Shown here piece after piece: positions 40,857 to 49,858 of a stretch of 50,340 nt of DNA (its first letter is position 1; every line of letters begins with the position of its first letter). Source of the stretch: Alkaliphilus hydrothermalis. Its GTDB lineage: Bacteria > Bacillota > Clostridia > Peptostreptococcales > Natronincolaceae. The stretch covers positions 1 through 50,340 of the forward strand of contig NZ_JAFBEE010000021.1 of NCBI RefSeq assembly GCF_016908555.1, read 5' to 3'. Made by a program: the position numbers and the translations under genes. Below the pieces are notes generated by a model. The model was given only the letters and a program-made list of their open reading frames with translations, was not told the DNA's origin and did not search any database.

Positions 40857-41996
40857 ATGAATTTTAATTTATCAAATGAACATGTTATGCTTCAAAAATT
40901 ATATAAAGAGTTTGCTGAAAAGGAAGTTAAACCCCACGCTGAGGAAGTGGATGAAAAAGAAGAATTTCCAGTAGAGACAGTTAAAAAGATGCAAAAGTAT
41001 GGATTTATGGGAATACCCTTTCCTAAGGAATATGGAGGTGCTGGTGGAGATATTATCGCCTACGCAATGGCGGTGGAGGAATTATCGAAGGTATGTGCGA
41101 CTACAGGAGTAATCGTATCAGCCCATACATCCCTATGTGCAGCCCCTATTTATGAGTTTGGTACAGAAGAGCAAAAACAAAAATATCTTGTACCTTTGGC
41201 AAAGGGAGAGAAATTAGGAGCTTTCGGATTAACAGAGCCTAATGCAGGAACAGATGCCTCTGCTCAACAAACCACTGCTGTATTAGATGGAGATCATTAT
41301 GTTCTAAATGGTTCAAAGATATTCATCACCAATGCTGGATATGCAGATATTTATATTATTTTGGCCATGACTGACAAGAGCCAAGGCACCAGAGGAATTT
41401 CAGCATTTATTGTAGATGCTGATACAGAAGGCTTCACCATCGGAAAGAAAGAAGCAAAACTAGGGATTAAAGGATCTGCCACATGTGAGCTAATTTTTGA
41501 AAATTGCAGAGTCCCAAAAGAAAATCTTCTTGGTAAGCTAGGTAAGGGCTTTGGAGTAGCCATGAAGACACTAGATGGAGGGCGTATTGGAATTGCTGCT
41601 CAAGCATTAGGGATAGCTCAAGGGGCTTTAGATGAAACAGTTGGTTATGTAAAAGAAAGAAGACAATTTGGCAAACCTTTATCCTTCTTCCAAAACACTC
41701 AATTTCAGTTGGCTGATATGCATACAAAGGTAGAGGCATCAAGATTACTGGTATATAAAGCTGCTTTTAATAAGGGTAACAACCTGCCATATTCAAAGGA
41801 AGCTGCAATGGCAAAGCTATATGCAGCAGAAACAGCAATGGAGGTAACGACAAAGGCAGTACAACTTCATGGAGGATATGGTTATACAAGAGAATATCCA
41901 GTAGAGCGAATGATGAGGGATGCAAAAATTACGGAAATCTACGAGGGAACATCTGAGGTTCAAAGAATGGTAATCTCTTCCCAGTTATTAAAATAA
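40857..41996 (+). CDS. Short-chain acyl-CoA dehydrogenase (butyryl-CoA dehydrogenase type)
   Basis: FAD-dependent dehydrogenase, 379 residues. LGAFGLTEPNAGTDAS and YVLNGSKIFITNAG are the FAD/substrate motifs, RRQFGKPLSFFQ follows, and IYEGTSEVQR near the C-terminus holds the catalytic base Glu363. It links crotonyl-CoA and butyryl-CoA and exchanges electrons with the EtfBA encoded next. AAGGAGG precedes ATG 40857. Exact chain length preference is not certain. Confidence 0.93.
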   Translation: MNFNLSNEHVMLQKLYKEFAEKEVKPHAEEVDEKEEFPVETVKKMQKYGFMGIPFPKEYGGAGGDIIAYAMAVEELSKVCATTGVIVSAHTSLCAAPIYEFGTEEQKQKYLVPLAKGEKLGAFGLTEPNAGTDASAQQTTAVLDGDHYVLNGSKIFITNAGYADIYIILAMTDKSQGTRGISAFIVDADTEGFTIGKKEAKLGIKGSATCELIFENCRVPKENLLGKLGKGFGVAMKTLDGGRIGIAAQALGIAQGALDETVGYVKERRQFGKPLSFFQNTQFQLADMHTKVEASRLLVYKAAFNKGNNLPYSKEAAMAKLYAAETAMEVTTKAVQLHGGYGYTREYPVERMMRDAKITEIYEGTSEVQRMVISSQLLK

Positions 41997-42010
41997 AGGA
42001 GGACTAATAG

Positions 42011-42793
42011 ATGAAGATAATTGTATGTATAAAACAAGTACCAGATACAACTGAAGTTAGATTAGATCCTAAAACAGGAACATTAATTCGAGATGGAGTG
42101 CCAAGTATCATAAATCCTGACGATAAAAGTGGACTTGAAGCAGCACTTAAACTTAAGGATGAACTAGGGGCAACAGTTACAGTATTGACTATGGGACCAC
42201 CCCAAGCAGAGGTTGCCTTAAGAGAAGTACTTGCTATGGGAGCGGACAGGGGAATTCTTTTAACCGATAGAGCCTTTGCAGGAGCAGATACATGGGCTAC
42301 CTCTTGTACTTTGGCAGCTGCTATAAATAATATAGATTATGATCTGATAATTGCAGGTCGACAGGCAATTGATGGAGACACGGCTCAGGTAGGGCCACAA
42401 ATTGCTGAACATCTAAAATTACCACAGGTAAGCTATGTTGAAGATTTAAAAGTTGATGGAGAGACTCTAATTCTAAAAAGAATGTTTGAAGATGGTTACC
42501 ATATGGTTAAGGTAAAGACTCCTTGTTTAATTACTACGCTGAAGGAAATGAATGAGCCTAGATATATGTCTGTTGGAGGTATATTTGATGCTTATAGAGA
42601 AAAAGAAATAGAAGTATGGAACTTGAAGGACATTGTGGTAGATCCAACAAACTTAGGGTTAAAAGGATCACCAACGAAAGTGAAGAAGTCTTTTACAAAG
42701 GGAGCAAAGGTAGCTGGCAAGCTATATGAAGTAGATCCTAAGGAAGCAGCTAAAATAATCGTTGATAAATTAAAAGAAAAATATATTATCTAG
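42011..42793 (+). CDS. etfB: Electron transfer flavoprotein, beta subunit
   Basis: A 260-residue EtfB. KIIVCIKQVPDTTEVRLDP at the N-terminus, DLIIAGRQAIDGDTAQVGPQ and the C-terminal KLKEKYII-type end are typical. It pairs with EtfA 15 bases downstream to carry electrons for the acyl-CoA dehydrogenase. In anaerobes such Etf-Bcd complexes can bifurcate electrons from NADH to crotonyl-CoA and ferredoxin; whether this one does cannot be settled by eye. AAAGGAGG precedes ATG 42011. Confidence 0.95.
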   Translation: MKIIVCIKQVPDTTEVRLDPKTGTLIRDGVPSIINPDDKSGLEAALKLKDELGATVTVLTMGPPQAEVALREVLAMGADRGILLTDRAFAGADTWATSCTLAAAINNIDYDLIIAGRQAIDGDTAQVGPQIAEHLKLPQVSYVEDLKVDGETLILKRMFEDGYHMVKVKTPCLITTLKEMNEPRYMSVGGIFDAYREKEIEVWNLKDIVVDPTNLGLKGSPTKVKKSFTKGAKVAGKLYEVDPKEAAKIIVDKLKEKYII

Positions 42794-42807
42794 ATTGGAG
42801 GGATACC

Positions 42808-43827
42808 ATGAGTATTTTAGAGCATAAGGGAGTTTGGGTTTTTGCAGAGCAAAGGGCAGGAGAAATTCAAAAAGTATCTTTAGAGTTATTAGGTAAAGGT
42901 AGAGAATTGGCAGATACCCTAGGTACGAAGTTAACAGCAGTTCTATTAGGGAATAACGTAAAAGAGATGGCCTCAGAACTGATTTATTATGGTGCGGATG
43001 AAGTAATCCTAGTAGAAGATGAACTATTAGATGTTTATATTACCGAGACCTATACAAAGGTAATGTCGAAGATTATAAAAGAAAAAAAGCCTGATATTAT
43101 ACTAATGGGAGCAACTGCCCTTGGAAGAGATTTGGCTCCTAGGGTTTCGGCAAGAGTTCATACGGGTTTAACAGCTGATTGTACAACCCTTGAGATAGAT
43201 GAAGAGTCAAAGCATCTATTGATGACGAGACCTGCTTTTGGTGGGAATATCATGGCAACTATTATTTGCCCAGATCATAGACCTCAAATGTCCACTGTAA
43301 GACCTGGGGTAATGATCAAGCAGGAAAGAAATGAAGAACGACAGGGAGAAATAATTGAGTTCCCTTCTGGATTAGCAAAAGAAGATGTAAATGTAGAAGT
43401 TATTGAAATCGTTAAAGAAGAAAAGCAAAAAATGAAGATTGAAGAGGCGGAAGTATTGGTTTCTGGTGGTCGTGGAATGAGGAAAAAAGAAAACTTCCAG
43501 ACGCTAGAATTACTAGCTAAAGAGCTTGGGGGACTAGTGTCGGGTTCCCGTGCTGTAGTAGACGCTGGTTGGATGGATCGAGAGCACCAGGTTGGGCAAA
43601 CGGGTAAAACAGTAAGACCAAATCTTTATTTAGCTTGTGGAGTTTCTGGGGCAATACAACACGTAACAGGTATGGAAGAGTCAGATTTAATCGTTGCTAT
43701 TAACAAAAACCCTTCTGCTCCAATTTTTGAATTGGCCGATGTTGGAATTGTAGGTGATGTTGAAAAGGTAATTCCTAGTTTGATTGATGAATTAAAATCA
43801 GTTAAGGTCGCTAAGGAAAAAAAATAG
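42808..43827 (+). CDS. etfA: Electron transfer flavoprotein, alpha subunit
   Basis: A 339-residue EtfA. The N-terminal half (VWVFAEQRAGEIQKVSLELL) folds like EtfB, and the C-terminal FAD domain shows VSGGRGMRKKENF, GSRAVVDAGWMDREHQVGQTGKTV, YLACGVSGAIQH and INKNPSAPIFELADVGIVGD. Last gene of the sigma-54-controlled operon; a terminator follows at 43859. Confidence 0.95.
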   Translation: MSILEHKGVWVFAEQRAGEIQKVSLELLGKGRELADTLGTKLTAVLLGNNVKEMASELIYYGADEVILVEDELLDVYITETYTKVMSKIIKEKKPDIILMGATALGRDLAPRVSARVHTGLTADCTTLEIDEESKHLLMTRPAFGGNIMATIICPDHRPQMSTVRPGVMIKQERNEERQGEIIEFPSGLAKEDVNVEVIEIVKEEKQKMKIEEAEVLVSGGRGMRKKENFQTLELLAKELGGLVSGSRAVVDAGWMDREHQVGQTGKTVRPNLYLACGVSGAIQHVTGMEESDLIVAINKNPSAPIFELADVGIVGDVEKVIPSLIDELKSVKVAKEKK

Positions 43828-43858
43828 GACAGTAAATTCTAGTCTTGATAATACACTT

Positions 43859-43880
43859 GGCCCCTTATAGGGGTCTTTTG
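43859..43880 (+). terminator. Terminator after etfA
   Basis: GGCCCC (43859-43864) pairs with GGGGTC (43870-43875), followed by TTTTG. Confidence 0.7.
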
Positions 43881-43963
43881 TATTTGCTAAAGACTTTTCG
43901 GTGGAGTTTTCACAGAGCTTTACAACAAAAGGGAGTTAAATTAAGTAAAATTTCATAAACTAA

Positions 43964-43992
43964 TTGCGTAAACATTTATAAACTGTTAAAAT
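43964..43992 (+). promoter_or_regulatory. Sigma-A promoter of the panT-coaX operon
   Basis: TTGCGT (43964-43969), a 17-base spacer, and TAAAAT (43987-43992). It leaves a leader of about 100 bases before ATG 44098; no riboswitch was recognised in it. Confidence 0.6.
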
Positions 43993-44097
43993 GGTACGGT
44001 AAAAAAAGCTAGTATCTTTAGAACTAGACTTGGATATCAGGGAAAAAATTATAAACAATGTCCGGTATCAAATTGAACTGGAACGGAGGTGTGTAAA

Positions 44098-44619
44098 ATG
44101 GAGAATCTATTTCTAAACTCAAAGACGAAAAGACTTGCTGTAGCAGGGATGCTGGGGGCCTTTTCAGTTGTATTAAGCGTAACTCCCTTTCTAGGCTATA
44201 TTCCAATACCCTTTTTAGTTGGGGTAAATGCAACCACTATGCATATTCCAATAATCATTGCAGCTATTTTAATGGATGCTAAGGTAGCCACTTTTGTAGG
44301 ATTCATTTTCGGGGTATCAAGTTTTCTCAGGGCTACACCAGCATTTTTTAGTGACCCACTAGTATCGATCTTACCACGACTACTTATAGGAGCGGCTACG
44401 TATTATGCTTATAAAGCAACTAAAAGTAGTGTTTTCGCAGCAGTTATAGGTACAATCACCAATACTGTAGGGGTACTGACAATGATTTACCTAAGGGGAT
44501 ATCTTCCTTTGAAGATAGTAGGAGTGATAGCTGGAGTCAATGGAACTGCAGAAGTGATTATATCGGCTATCATTGTCTACTCAATTATGAAGATATTAAA
44601 AAGCAAAAATAATTTATAA
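44098..44619 (+). CDS. ECF transporter S component (probable pantothenate type)
   Basis: A 173-residue integral membrane protein with five to six helices, the substrate-binding S subunit of an ECF vitamin transporter. KRLAVAGMLGAFSVVLSV begins the first helix and PIIIAAILMDAKVATFVGFIFG is the typical middle region. The start is ATG 44098 with GGAGGTG (44085-44091); the GTG at 44089 lies in the ribosome site. It is 12 bases before coaX, so pantothenate is the probable substrate (PanT-like). ATPase and T subunits are not in the window. Confidence 0.8.
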   Translation: MENLFLNSKTKRLAVAGMLGAFSVVLSVTPFLGYIPIPFLVGVNATTMHIPIIIAAILMDAKVATFVGFIFGVSSFLRATPAFFSDPLVSILPRLLIGAATYYAYKATKSSVFAAVIGTITNTVGVLTMIYLRGYLPLKIVGVIAGVNGTAEVIISAIIVYSIMKILKSKNNL

Positions 44620-44631
44620 GAAGGTGACCAG

Positions 44632-45438
44632 ATGATATTGGTGTTTGATGTAGGAAATACAAATATTGTTTTAGGTGTTTACGAAGGTAAAGAGTTAATA
44701 GATTTTTGGAGGATTGCTACAGACAAGAATAAAACATCGGATGAATATGGAATGCTGATTTATCAGTTGTTTCAACATAGTGGTTTGGAAACAAAGGATG
44801 TGAAGAATGTAATTATATCCTCTGTAGTGCCTAATATTATGTATTCCCTAGAGCATGCGGTTAGAAAGTTTTTTGAAGTAGAGCCTCTAGTTGTAGGTCC
44901 TGGAATAAAAACTGGCATGAATATTAAGTATGATAATCCAAAACAAGTTGGAGCTGACCGAATTGTAAATGCAGTAGCAGCATATGAAAAATATGGTGGG
45001 CCACTGATTATTGTGGACTTTGGAACTGCAACTACCTTCTGCGCCATTGCAGAAAATGGAGACTATCTTGGAGGAACCATATCTCCGGGGATTAAAATTT
45101 CCAGTGATGCATTGTTTCAACAGGCCGCAAAACTACCAAGGGTAGAACTAATTAAGCCTGGAAAAGTAATCTGTAAGAATACAGTAAATAGTATTCAGTC
45201 TGGGATAATTTATGGCTATGTTGGGCTGGTGGAATATATCATCAAGAAAATGATGCAGGAGTTCAAGAGTGACAATGTAAAGGTAATTGCTACTGGGGGA
45301 TTATCGACTTTGATTGCCAGTGAAACCGAATATATCCACAAGGTAGACAAGTTCTTAACGCTAGAGGGCTTGCGTATTATATATGACTTAAATAAAGATG
45401 ACAAAGCTAAACGGACGATAGATAGAAGTCAGGAATAA
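44632..45438 (+). CDS. coaX: Type III pantothenate kinase
   Basis: First enzyme of coenzyme A synthesis, phosphorylating pantothenate; the CoaX type is not feedback-inhibited by CoA and needs a monovalent cation. The 268 residues show the phosphate-1 motif DVGNTNIVLGVY, GADRIVNAVAAYEKYGGPLI, IVDFGTATTFCAI and GGTISPGIKIS. AAGGTGACC precedes ATG 44632. It lies with a vitamin transporter upstream and dusB downstream, as in many Firmicutes. Its stop codon is within the following terminator stem. Confidence 0.95.
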   Translation: MILVFDVGNTNIVLGVYEGKELIDFWRIATDKNKTSDEYGMLIYQLFQHSGLETKDVKNVIISSVVPNIMYSLEHAVRKFFEVEPLVVGPGIKTGMNIKYDNPKQVGADRIVNAVAAYEKYGGPLIIVDFGTATTFCAIAENGDYLGGTISPGIKISSDALFQQAAKLPRVELIKPGKVICKNTVNSIQSGIIYGYVGLVEYIIKKMMQEFKSDNVKVIATGGLSTLIASETEYIHKVDKFLTLEGLRIIYDLNKDDKAKRTIDRSQE

Positions 45439-45455
45439 CCTGGCTTTTATTTTTA
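45427..45455 (+). terminator. Terminator overlapping the end of coaX
   Basis: AGTCAGG (45427-45433) pairs with CCTGGCT (45439-45445) with one G-U pair, then TTTTATTTTT. Confidence 0.75.
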
Positions 45456-45519
45456 AATATAAATACTTATATTTAGGTACAATATATACATAGGAGATTA
45501 GAAGTGTCTTGGAGGTGGA

Positions 45520-46494
45520 ATGATGAAGTTCGGTAACGTTGAATTAGATAATAATGTTTTCTTAGCCCCCATGGCTGGCGTAACAGACCTTCCTTATCGA
45601 TTGATTTGTCGTGGGATGAATTGTGGGATGGTGTACACGGAAATGGTTAGTGCTAAAGGGCTTTATTATCATGATCAAAAAACAGAAGAGTTACTTAGGA
45701 TAGAAGAAGCTGAAAAACCTGTTGCTATTCAGATATTTGGTTCTGATCCTGAAATCATGGCAAGGGCTGCATATCAGTTGAATGATCGAGAGAACTTAAT
45801 ATTAGACATTAATATGGGATGTCCAACTCCCAAAATCACCAAAAATGGTGATGGTAGTGCCCTTATGAGGAATCCAAAGCTGGCTGGGGAAGTAATTGCT
45901 GCCGTAGTAAGGGAATCAGTGAAACCCGTGACTGTAAAGATAAGAAAAGGGTGGGATGAAGATAATATAAACGCTGTTGAAATGGCAAAAGTGATAGAGG
46001 CTAATGGTGGAGAAGTGGTTACCATTCACGGGAGAACGAGGGAACAATTCTATACTGGTAAAGCAGACTGGGATATTATTAAGGCGGCTAAAGAAGCTGT
46101 CAGCATACCTGTTATAGGAAATGGTGATGTCTTCTCTATTGAAGATGCAATAAGACTCTTGGATTATACAAAGTGTGATGGTATTATGATTGGCCGTGGA
46201 GCACAGGGCAATCCATGGATATTTAATCGGGTAGATCATTACATGAAAACAGGTGAGGTGCTGACTGAGCCAACCCTAAAAGAACGTATAGATATGATTA
46301 TTAAACATCTAAATTTAGTTATTGAGATTAAAGGGGAGTATATTGCGATAAGGGAAATGAGAAAGCATATATCTTGGTATATGAAGGGCTTTCCAAAAAC
46401 TGCTCAATTAAGAAATGAGATTAATCATATGAACTCTAGAGGGGCAATGGAAGAGTTACTATTGGATTATTACCACTCAACAATTAAGATTTAA
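45520..46494 (+). CDS. dusB: tRNA-dihydrouridine synthase DusB
   Basis: FMN enzyme reducing uridine to dihydrouridine in tRNA. The 324 residues contain NNVFLAPMAGVTDLPYR, the catalytic Cys in NMGCPTPKITKNGDGSALM, TVKIRKGWDE, HGRTREQFYTGKADW and GNGDVFSIEDA. GGAGGTGG lies just before; ATG 45523 has better spacing than ATG 45520, so the first Met may not be used. It is placed between coaX and greA-lysS, the standard Firmicute setting. Confidence 0.95.
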   Translation: MMKFGNVELDNNVFLAPMAGVTDLPYRLICRGMNCGMVYTEMVSAKGLYYHDQKTEELLRIEEAEKPVAIQIFGSDPEIMARAAYQLNDRENLILDINMGCPTPKITKNGDGSALMRNPKLAGEVIAAVVRESVKPVTVKIRKGWDEDNINAVEMAKVIEANGGEVVTIHGRTREQFYTGKADWDIIKAAKEAVSIPVIGNGDVFSIEDAIRLLDYTKCDGIMIGRGAQGNPWIFNRVDHYMKTGEVLTEPTLKERIDMIIKHLNLVIEIKGEYIAIREMRKHISWYMKGFPKTAQLRNEINHMNSRGAMEELLLDYYHSTIKI

Positions 46495-46557
46495 AAGTAT
46501 AAGCCTATTTCTTTGGACAATAATACACATATATTGTTGAAATAGGAGGATAAATCC

Positions 46558-47490
46558 ATGAAACGAATTGTTAGTATAAGTATTGGCAGCTCAAAACGAG
46601 ACCATCAAGCTGTGGTTGAAATTACGGGACAAGAATACCAAATAGAAAGAATTGGGACTGACGGTAGCTTGACGGAAGCAGTCAATAAGATTAAAAGCCT
46701 CGATGGTAAGGTTGAGGCCTTTGGCATGGGGGGCATTGATTTATATATTTGGGCTGGGAAGAGGCCTTATGTCATAAGAGAAGCTCTTAAACTTAAAAAT
46801 GCTGCCATAAAAAGCCCTATAGTTGATGGCTCTGGACTAAAAAATACCCTTGAGCGTAGAGTCATAAGTTATCTACAAGATAATAAAATTATTGACTTTA
46901 ATAATAAACAGGTACTAATAACTTCTGCCATGGATCGCTTTGGGATGGCTGAGACTCTAGATAAACTAGGTGCAAATCTGACCATTGGAGACCTAATATT
47001 TGGACTAGGGATTAATAAACCAATATATTCGTTAAAACAATTGGCTGTAATTGCTAGGGCGGCAGCTCCTATAGTATGTAAATTGCCCTTTAAGTGGTTG
47101 TATCCAACTGGTAGCCAACAGAACGATATTATTAAAGGAAGATTTGATGAATACTATCAAAAAGCTACCATTATAGCAGGTGATTTCCATTATATCAAAC
47201 GATACATGCCATTGGATTTGAAGGATAAGATAATCATTACGAATACATTGACCAATGGAGATTTAGTAGACCTTAAGTCAAGAGGGGTAAAGATCTTAGT
47301 TAGTACCACTCCTGAGCTACATGGAAGATCTTTTGGTACGAATGTTATGGAGGCGCTTTTAGTCTCGATTTTGAAGGAAAGAAGGGTAAAGGTATCACCA
47401 GAGAATTATGATGGATTAATAGATGAATTGAAGTTTATGCCTAGGGTAGAATTTTTACAAGAAAATCCAAGGGTAAATAAAAGTTCCTAG
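46558..47490 (+). CDS. Conserved protein of unknown function (labelled quinate 5-dehydrogenase in some relatives)
   Basis: A 310-residue soluble protein starting KRIVSISIGSSKRDHQAVVEI, with FGMGGIDLYIWAGKRPYVIR, SAMDRFGMAETLDKLGANL, GDLIFGLGI and VSTTPELHGRSFGTNVMEALL. Relatives in Clostridia are, from memory, sometimes named quinate 5-dehydrogenase, but I see no clear Rossmann GxGxxG motif that would support this. It lies between dusB and greA with TAGGAGG before ATG 46558. The conserved place among translation genes hints at a housekeeping role; function is unknown. Confidence 0.7.
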   Translation: MKRIVSISIGSSKRDHQAVVEITGQEYQIERIGTDGSLTEAVNKIKSLDGKVEAFGMGGIDLYIWAGKRPYVIREALKLKNAAIKSPIVDGSGLKNTLERRVISYLQDNKIIDFNNKQVLITSAMDRFGMAETLDKLGANLTIGDLIFGLGINKPIYSLKQLAVIARAAAPIVCKLPFKWLYPTGSQQNDIIKGRFDEYYQKATIIAGDFHYIKRYMPLDLKDKIIITNTLTNGDLVDLKSRGVKILVSTTPELHGRSFGTNVMEALLVSILKERRVKVSPENYDGLIDELKFMPRVEFLQENPRVNKSS

Positions 47491-47550
47491 CTGGAGGGTT
47501 TTTATTGATATCGGCGGATGGTAATAATGGGCTAAGTTTGGTTATTTAAC

Positions 47551-47579
47551 TTGACAATTAATACCTACTATTTTATAAT
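47551..47579 (+). promoter_or_regulatory. Perfect sigma-A promoter upstream of greA
   Basis: TTGACA (47551-47556), an exact 17-base spacer, and TATAAT (47574-47579). Transcription should start near 47586, about 15 bases before the hairpin at 47601. Confidence 0.88.
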
Positions 47580-47600
47580 ATCTACAACATATAGGGAGGA

Positions 47601-47636
47601 AAGCACTGATTTAAACCAGTGCTTCTATTTTAAATG
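47601..47636 (+). terminator. Terminator-like hairpin in the greA leader
   Basis: AAGCACTG (47601-47608) pairs with CAGTGCTT (47617-47624), 8-base loop, then CTATTTTAAA. It lies directly behind the promoter and about 160 bases before greA, so it could attenuate greA or end a short RNA of about 45 bases. Confidence 0.65.
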
Positions 47637-47782
47637 GGAATAAGCTGTCTAAATTGATGAATAAATTTAGTCATAGCACATATATTATTTATCATCCTAC
47701 ATATATATAGGGAATGGATCATCAATAGACGAGAGTAAAGTCATTATAAACTAAAATCAGGGAAAAGGAGAGGGGTATATAG

Positions 47783-48256
47783 ATGGAAAAGGAAGTCGTA
47801 TTAACCGTCAACGGATTGAAAAAGATTGAGGACGAGCTAGAGCAGTTAAAGACAGTAAGAAGAAAGGAAGTTGCTGAGAGGATAAAACAAGCGATTGCCT
47901 TTGGAGATATTAGTGAAAACTCTGAATACGATGAAGCTAAAAATGAACAAGCTCAAATGGAAGAAAGAATATTAAAGCTTGAAAGTATGCTTAAAAAGGC
48001 TAGAGTTATTGATGAAGATGATATTACTTTAGATGTAGTTAGTGTTGGAGTAACAGTACAAGTTAAAGATCTTGAATTTGACGAAGAGGTAGAATATACG
48101 ATAGTTGGTTCTGCAGAGGCTGATCCGTATGAATTAAAAATTTCAAACGAATCTCCGGTTGGTAGATCTCTATTGGGTAAGAAGGTTGGAGATATCGTAG
48201 AAGTGCAAATTCCAGATGGAATCACTAAGTATGAAGTATTAGAGATTAAAAGATAG
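47783..48256 (+). CDS. greA: Transcription elongation factor GreA
   Basis: A 157-residue factor that rescues backtracked RNA polymerase by stimulating transcript cleavage. The N-terminal coiled coil (about 1-75) contains RRKEVAERIKQAIAFGDISENSEYDEAKNEQ with the acidic tip residues, and the C-terminal FKBP-like domain ends SPVGRSLLGKKVGDIVEVQ. AAAGGAGAGGGG precedes ATG 47783. Upstream lies a perfect promoter and a hairpin. lysS follows after 35 bases. Confidence 0.96.
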   Translation: MEKEVVLTVNGLKKIEDELEQLKTVRRKEVAERIKQAIAFGDISENSEYDEAKNEQAQMEERILKLESMLKKARVIDEDDITLDVVSVGVTVQVKDLEFDEEVEYTIVGSAEADPYELKISNESPVGRSLLGKKVGDIVEVQIPDGITKYEVLEIKR

Positions 48257-48291
48257 GGAATTATAAAAAATGTAGTTTGGAGGTATACCGG

Positions 48292-49767
48292 ATGACAAAT
48301 GGAGAACAGAGTTTGAATGAACTCCTTCAGATAAGGCGTGATAAGTTAAAAAATCTTCAAGAAATGGGGAAGGATCCTTTTAAAATTGAAAAGGTATATG
48401 TAACCCACTATAGCGAAGCCATTAAAGTGGAGTTCGATTCTCTAGAAGGACAAGAAGTTACCATTGCTGGTAGAATTATGACTAAAAGAGGTCATGGTAA
48501 AGCAAGTTTCATAAATATTCAAGATAAGGATGGTCAAATCCAAGCCTATGTTAGGGAAGATCGAATTGGGGAAGTGGATTATCAATTATTTACTTCCTAT
48601 GATATCGGAGATATTATTGAAATTAAAGGGGATGTGTTCAAGACTAACAAGGGAGAAATCTCTGTTAAAGCATCCACCGTTAGGTTATTAAGTAAGTCAT
48701 TACAAATTCTTCCTGAAAAGTGGCATGGCTTAAAAGACCAAGAATTAAGATATCGTCAAAGATATGTAGATTTAATAGTAAATCCAGAAGTTAAGAAAAC
48801 TTTTATCACCCGATCAAAAGCTATAAAAGCCATTAGAAGTTACTTGGATGATAGAGGTTTTATCGAGGTGGAGACACCGATTTTAGATACAATTGCAGGT
48901 GGAGCCAGTGCTAAGCCATTTATTACCCATCATAACACTTTAGACATTGATATGTACTTAAGAATTGCAACGGAGCTACATCTGAAAAGATTAATTGTTG
49001 GTGGTATAGACAGAGTATATGAAATTGGTCGTCTATTTAGAAATGAAGGAATGTCTATTAAGCACAATCCTGAATTTACAACTATTGAGTTATATCAAGC
49101 TTTTGCCGATTACAACGATATGATGGATATTACAGAAAATATTGTTGCTTATGTGGCTGAGCAGGCTTTAGGAACAACAAAAATCAATTATCAAGGAACT
49201 GAAATTGATTTAACACCACCTTGGAAGCGAATTTCAATGACAGATGCATGTAAAGAATATGCAAGTGTTGATTTTAGTGATGTTAAGACTGATGATGAAG
49301 CTATTGCACTAGCAAAAAAGCTAGGATTAGAAATAAAGGCTGGTATGAAAAAAGGTCATATTATCAATGAAGTGTTTGAAGAGTTTGTTGAAAAACACTT
49401 AGTTCAGCCAACGTTTATAACCCATCATCCAGTGGAGGTTTCACCACTGGCAAAACGAAACCCTGATAATCCTGAGATTACTAATCGTTTTGAAGCTTTT
49501 GTAAACACATGGGAAATAGCCAATGCTTTTTCGGAGTTAAATGATCCTATTGATCAAAGAGGAAGATTTATGGAGCAACTAGCTCAAAGAGATGCTGGAG
49601 ATGAAGAAGCCCATATGCTAGACGAAGATTTTTTAAATGCCTTAGAAGTTGGAATGCCACCAACTGGGGGGTTAGGTATAGGAATAGATCGTTTGATGAT
49701 GATTATTACAAACTCTCCTTCTATTAGGGATGTTCTTTTATTCCCTACTATGAAACCGCTGGATTAA
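48292..49767 (+). CDS. lysS: Lysyl-tRNA synthetase, class II
   Basis: Charges tRNA(Lys). From ATG 48292 it has 491 residues: an OB-fold anticodon-binding domain (about 55-150, VTIAGRIMTKRGHGKASF) and the class II core with motif 1 around RSYLDDRGFIEVETP, motif 2 GRLFRNEGMSIKHNPEFT, and motif 3 GLGIGIDRLMM. TTTGGAGGTA supports ATG 48292; the in-frame TTG at 48277 is part of that ribosome site. No T-box was seen. It follows greA and precedes an rRNA operon, as in Bacillus. Confidence 0.96.
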   Translation: MTNGEQSLNELLQIRRDKLKNLQEMGKDPFKIEKVYVTHYSEAIKVEFDSLEGQEVTIAGRIMTKRGHGKASFINIQDKDGQIQAYVREDRIGEVDYQLFTSYDIGDIIEIKGDVFKTNKGEISVKASTVRLLSKSLQILPEKWHGLKDQELRYRQRYVDLIVNPEVKKTFITRSKAIKAIRSYLDDRGFIEVETPILDTIAGGASAKPFITHHNTLDIDMYLRIATELHLKRLIVGGIDRVYEIGRLFRNEGMSIKHNPEFTTIELYQAFADYNDMMDITENIVAYVAEQALGTTKINYQGTEIDLTPPWKRISMTDACKEYASVDFSDVKTDDEAIALAKKLGLEIKAGMKKGHIINEVFEEFVEKHLVQPTFITHHPVEVSPLAKRNPDNPEITNRFEAFVNTWEIANAFSELNDPIDQRGRFMEQLAQRDAGDEEAHMLDEDFLNALEVGMPPTGGLGIGIDRLMMIITNSPSIRDVLLFPTMKPLD

Positions 49768-49858
49768 GTAATTACTATATAACTTTAATTTCTCTGACAA
49801 TCCTGGTGGAAAGTGTGGGGACTATGGGGTTGGGGCATAAGTATATTTAATGAAGATT

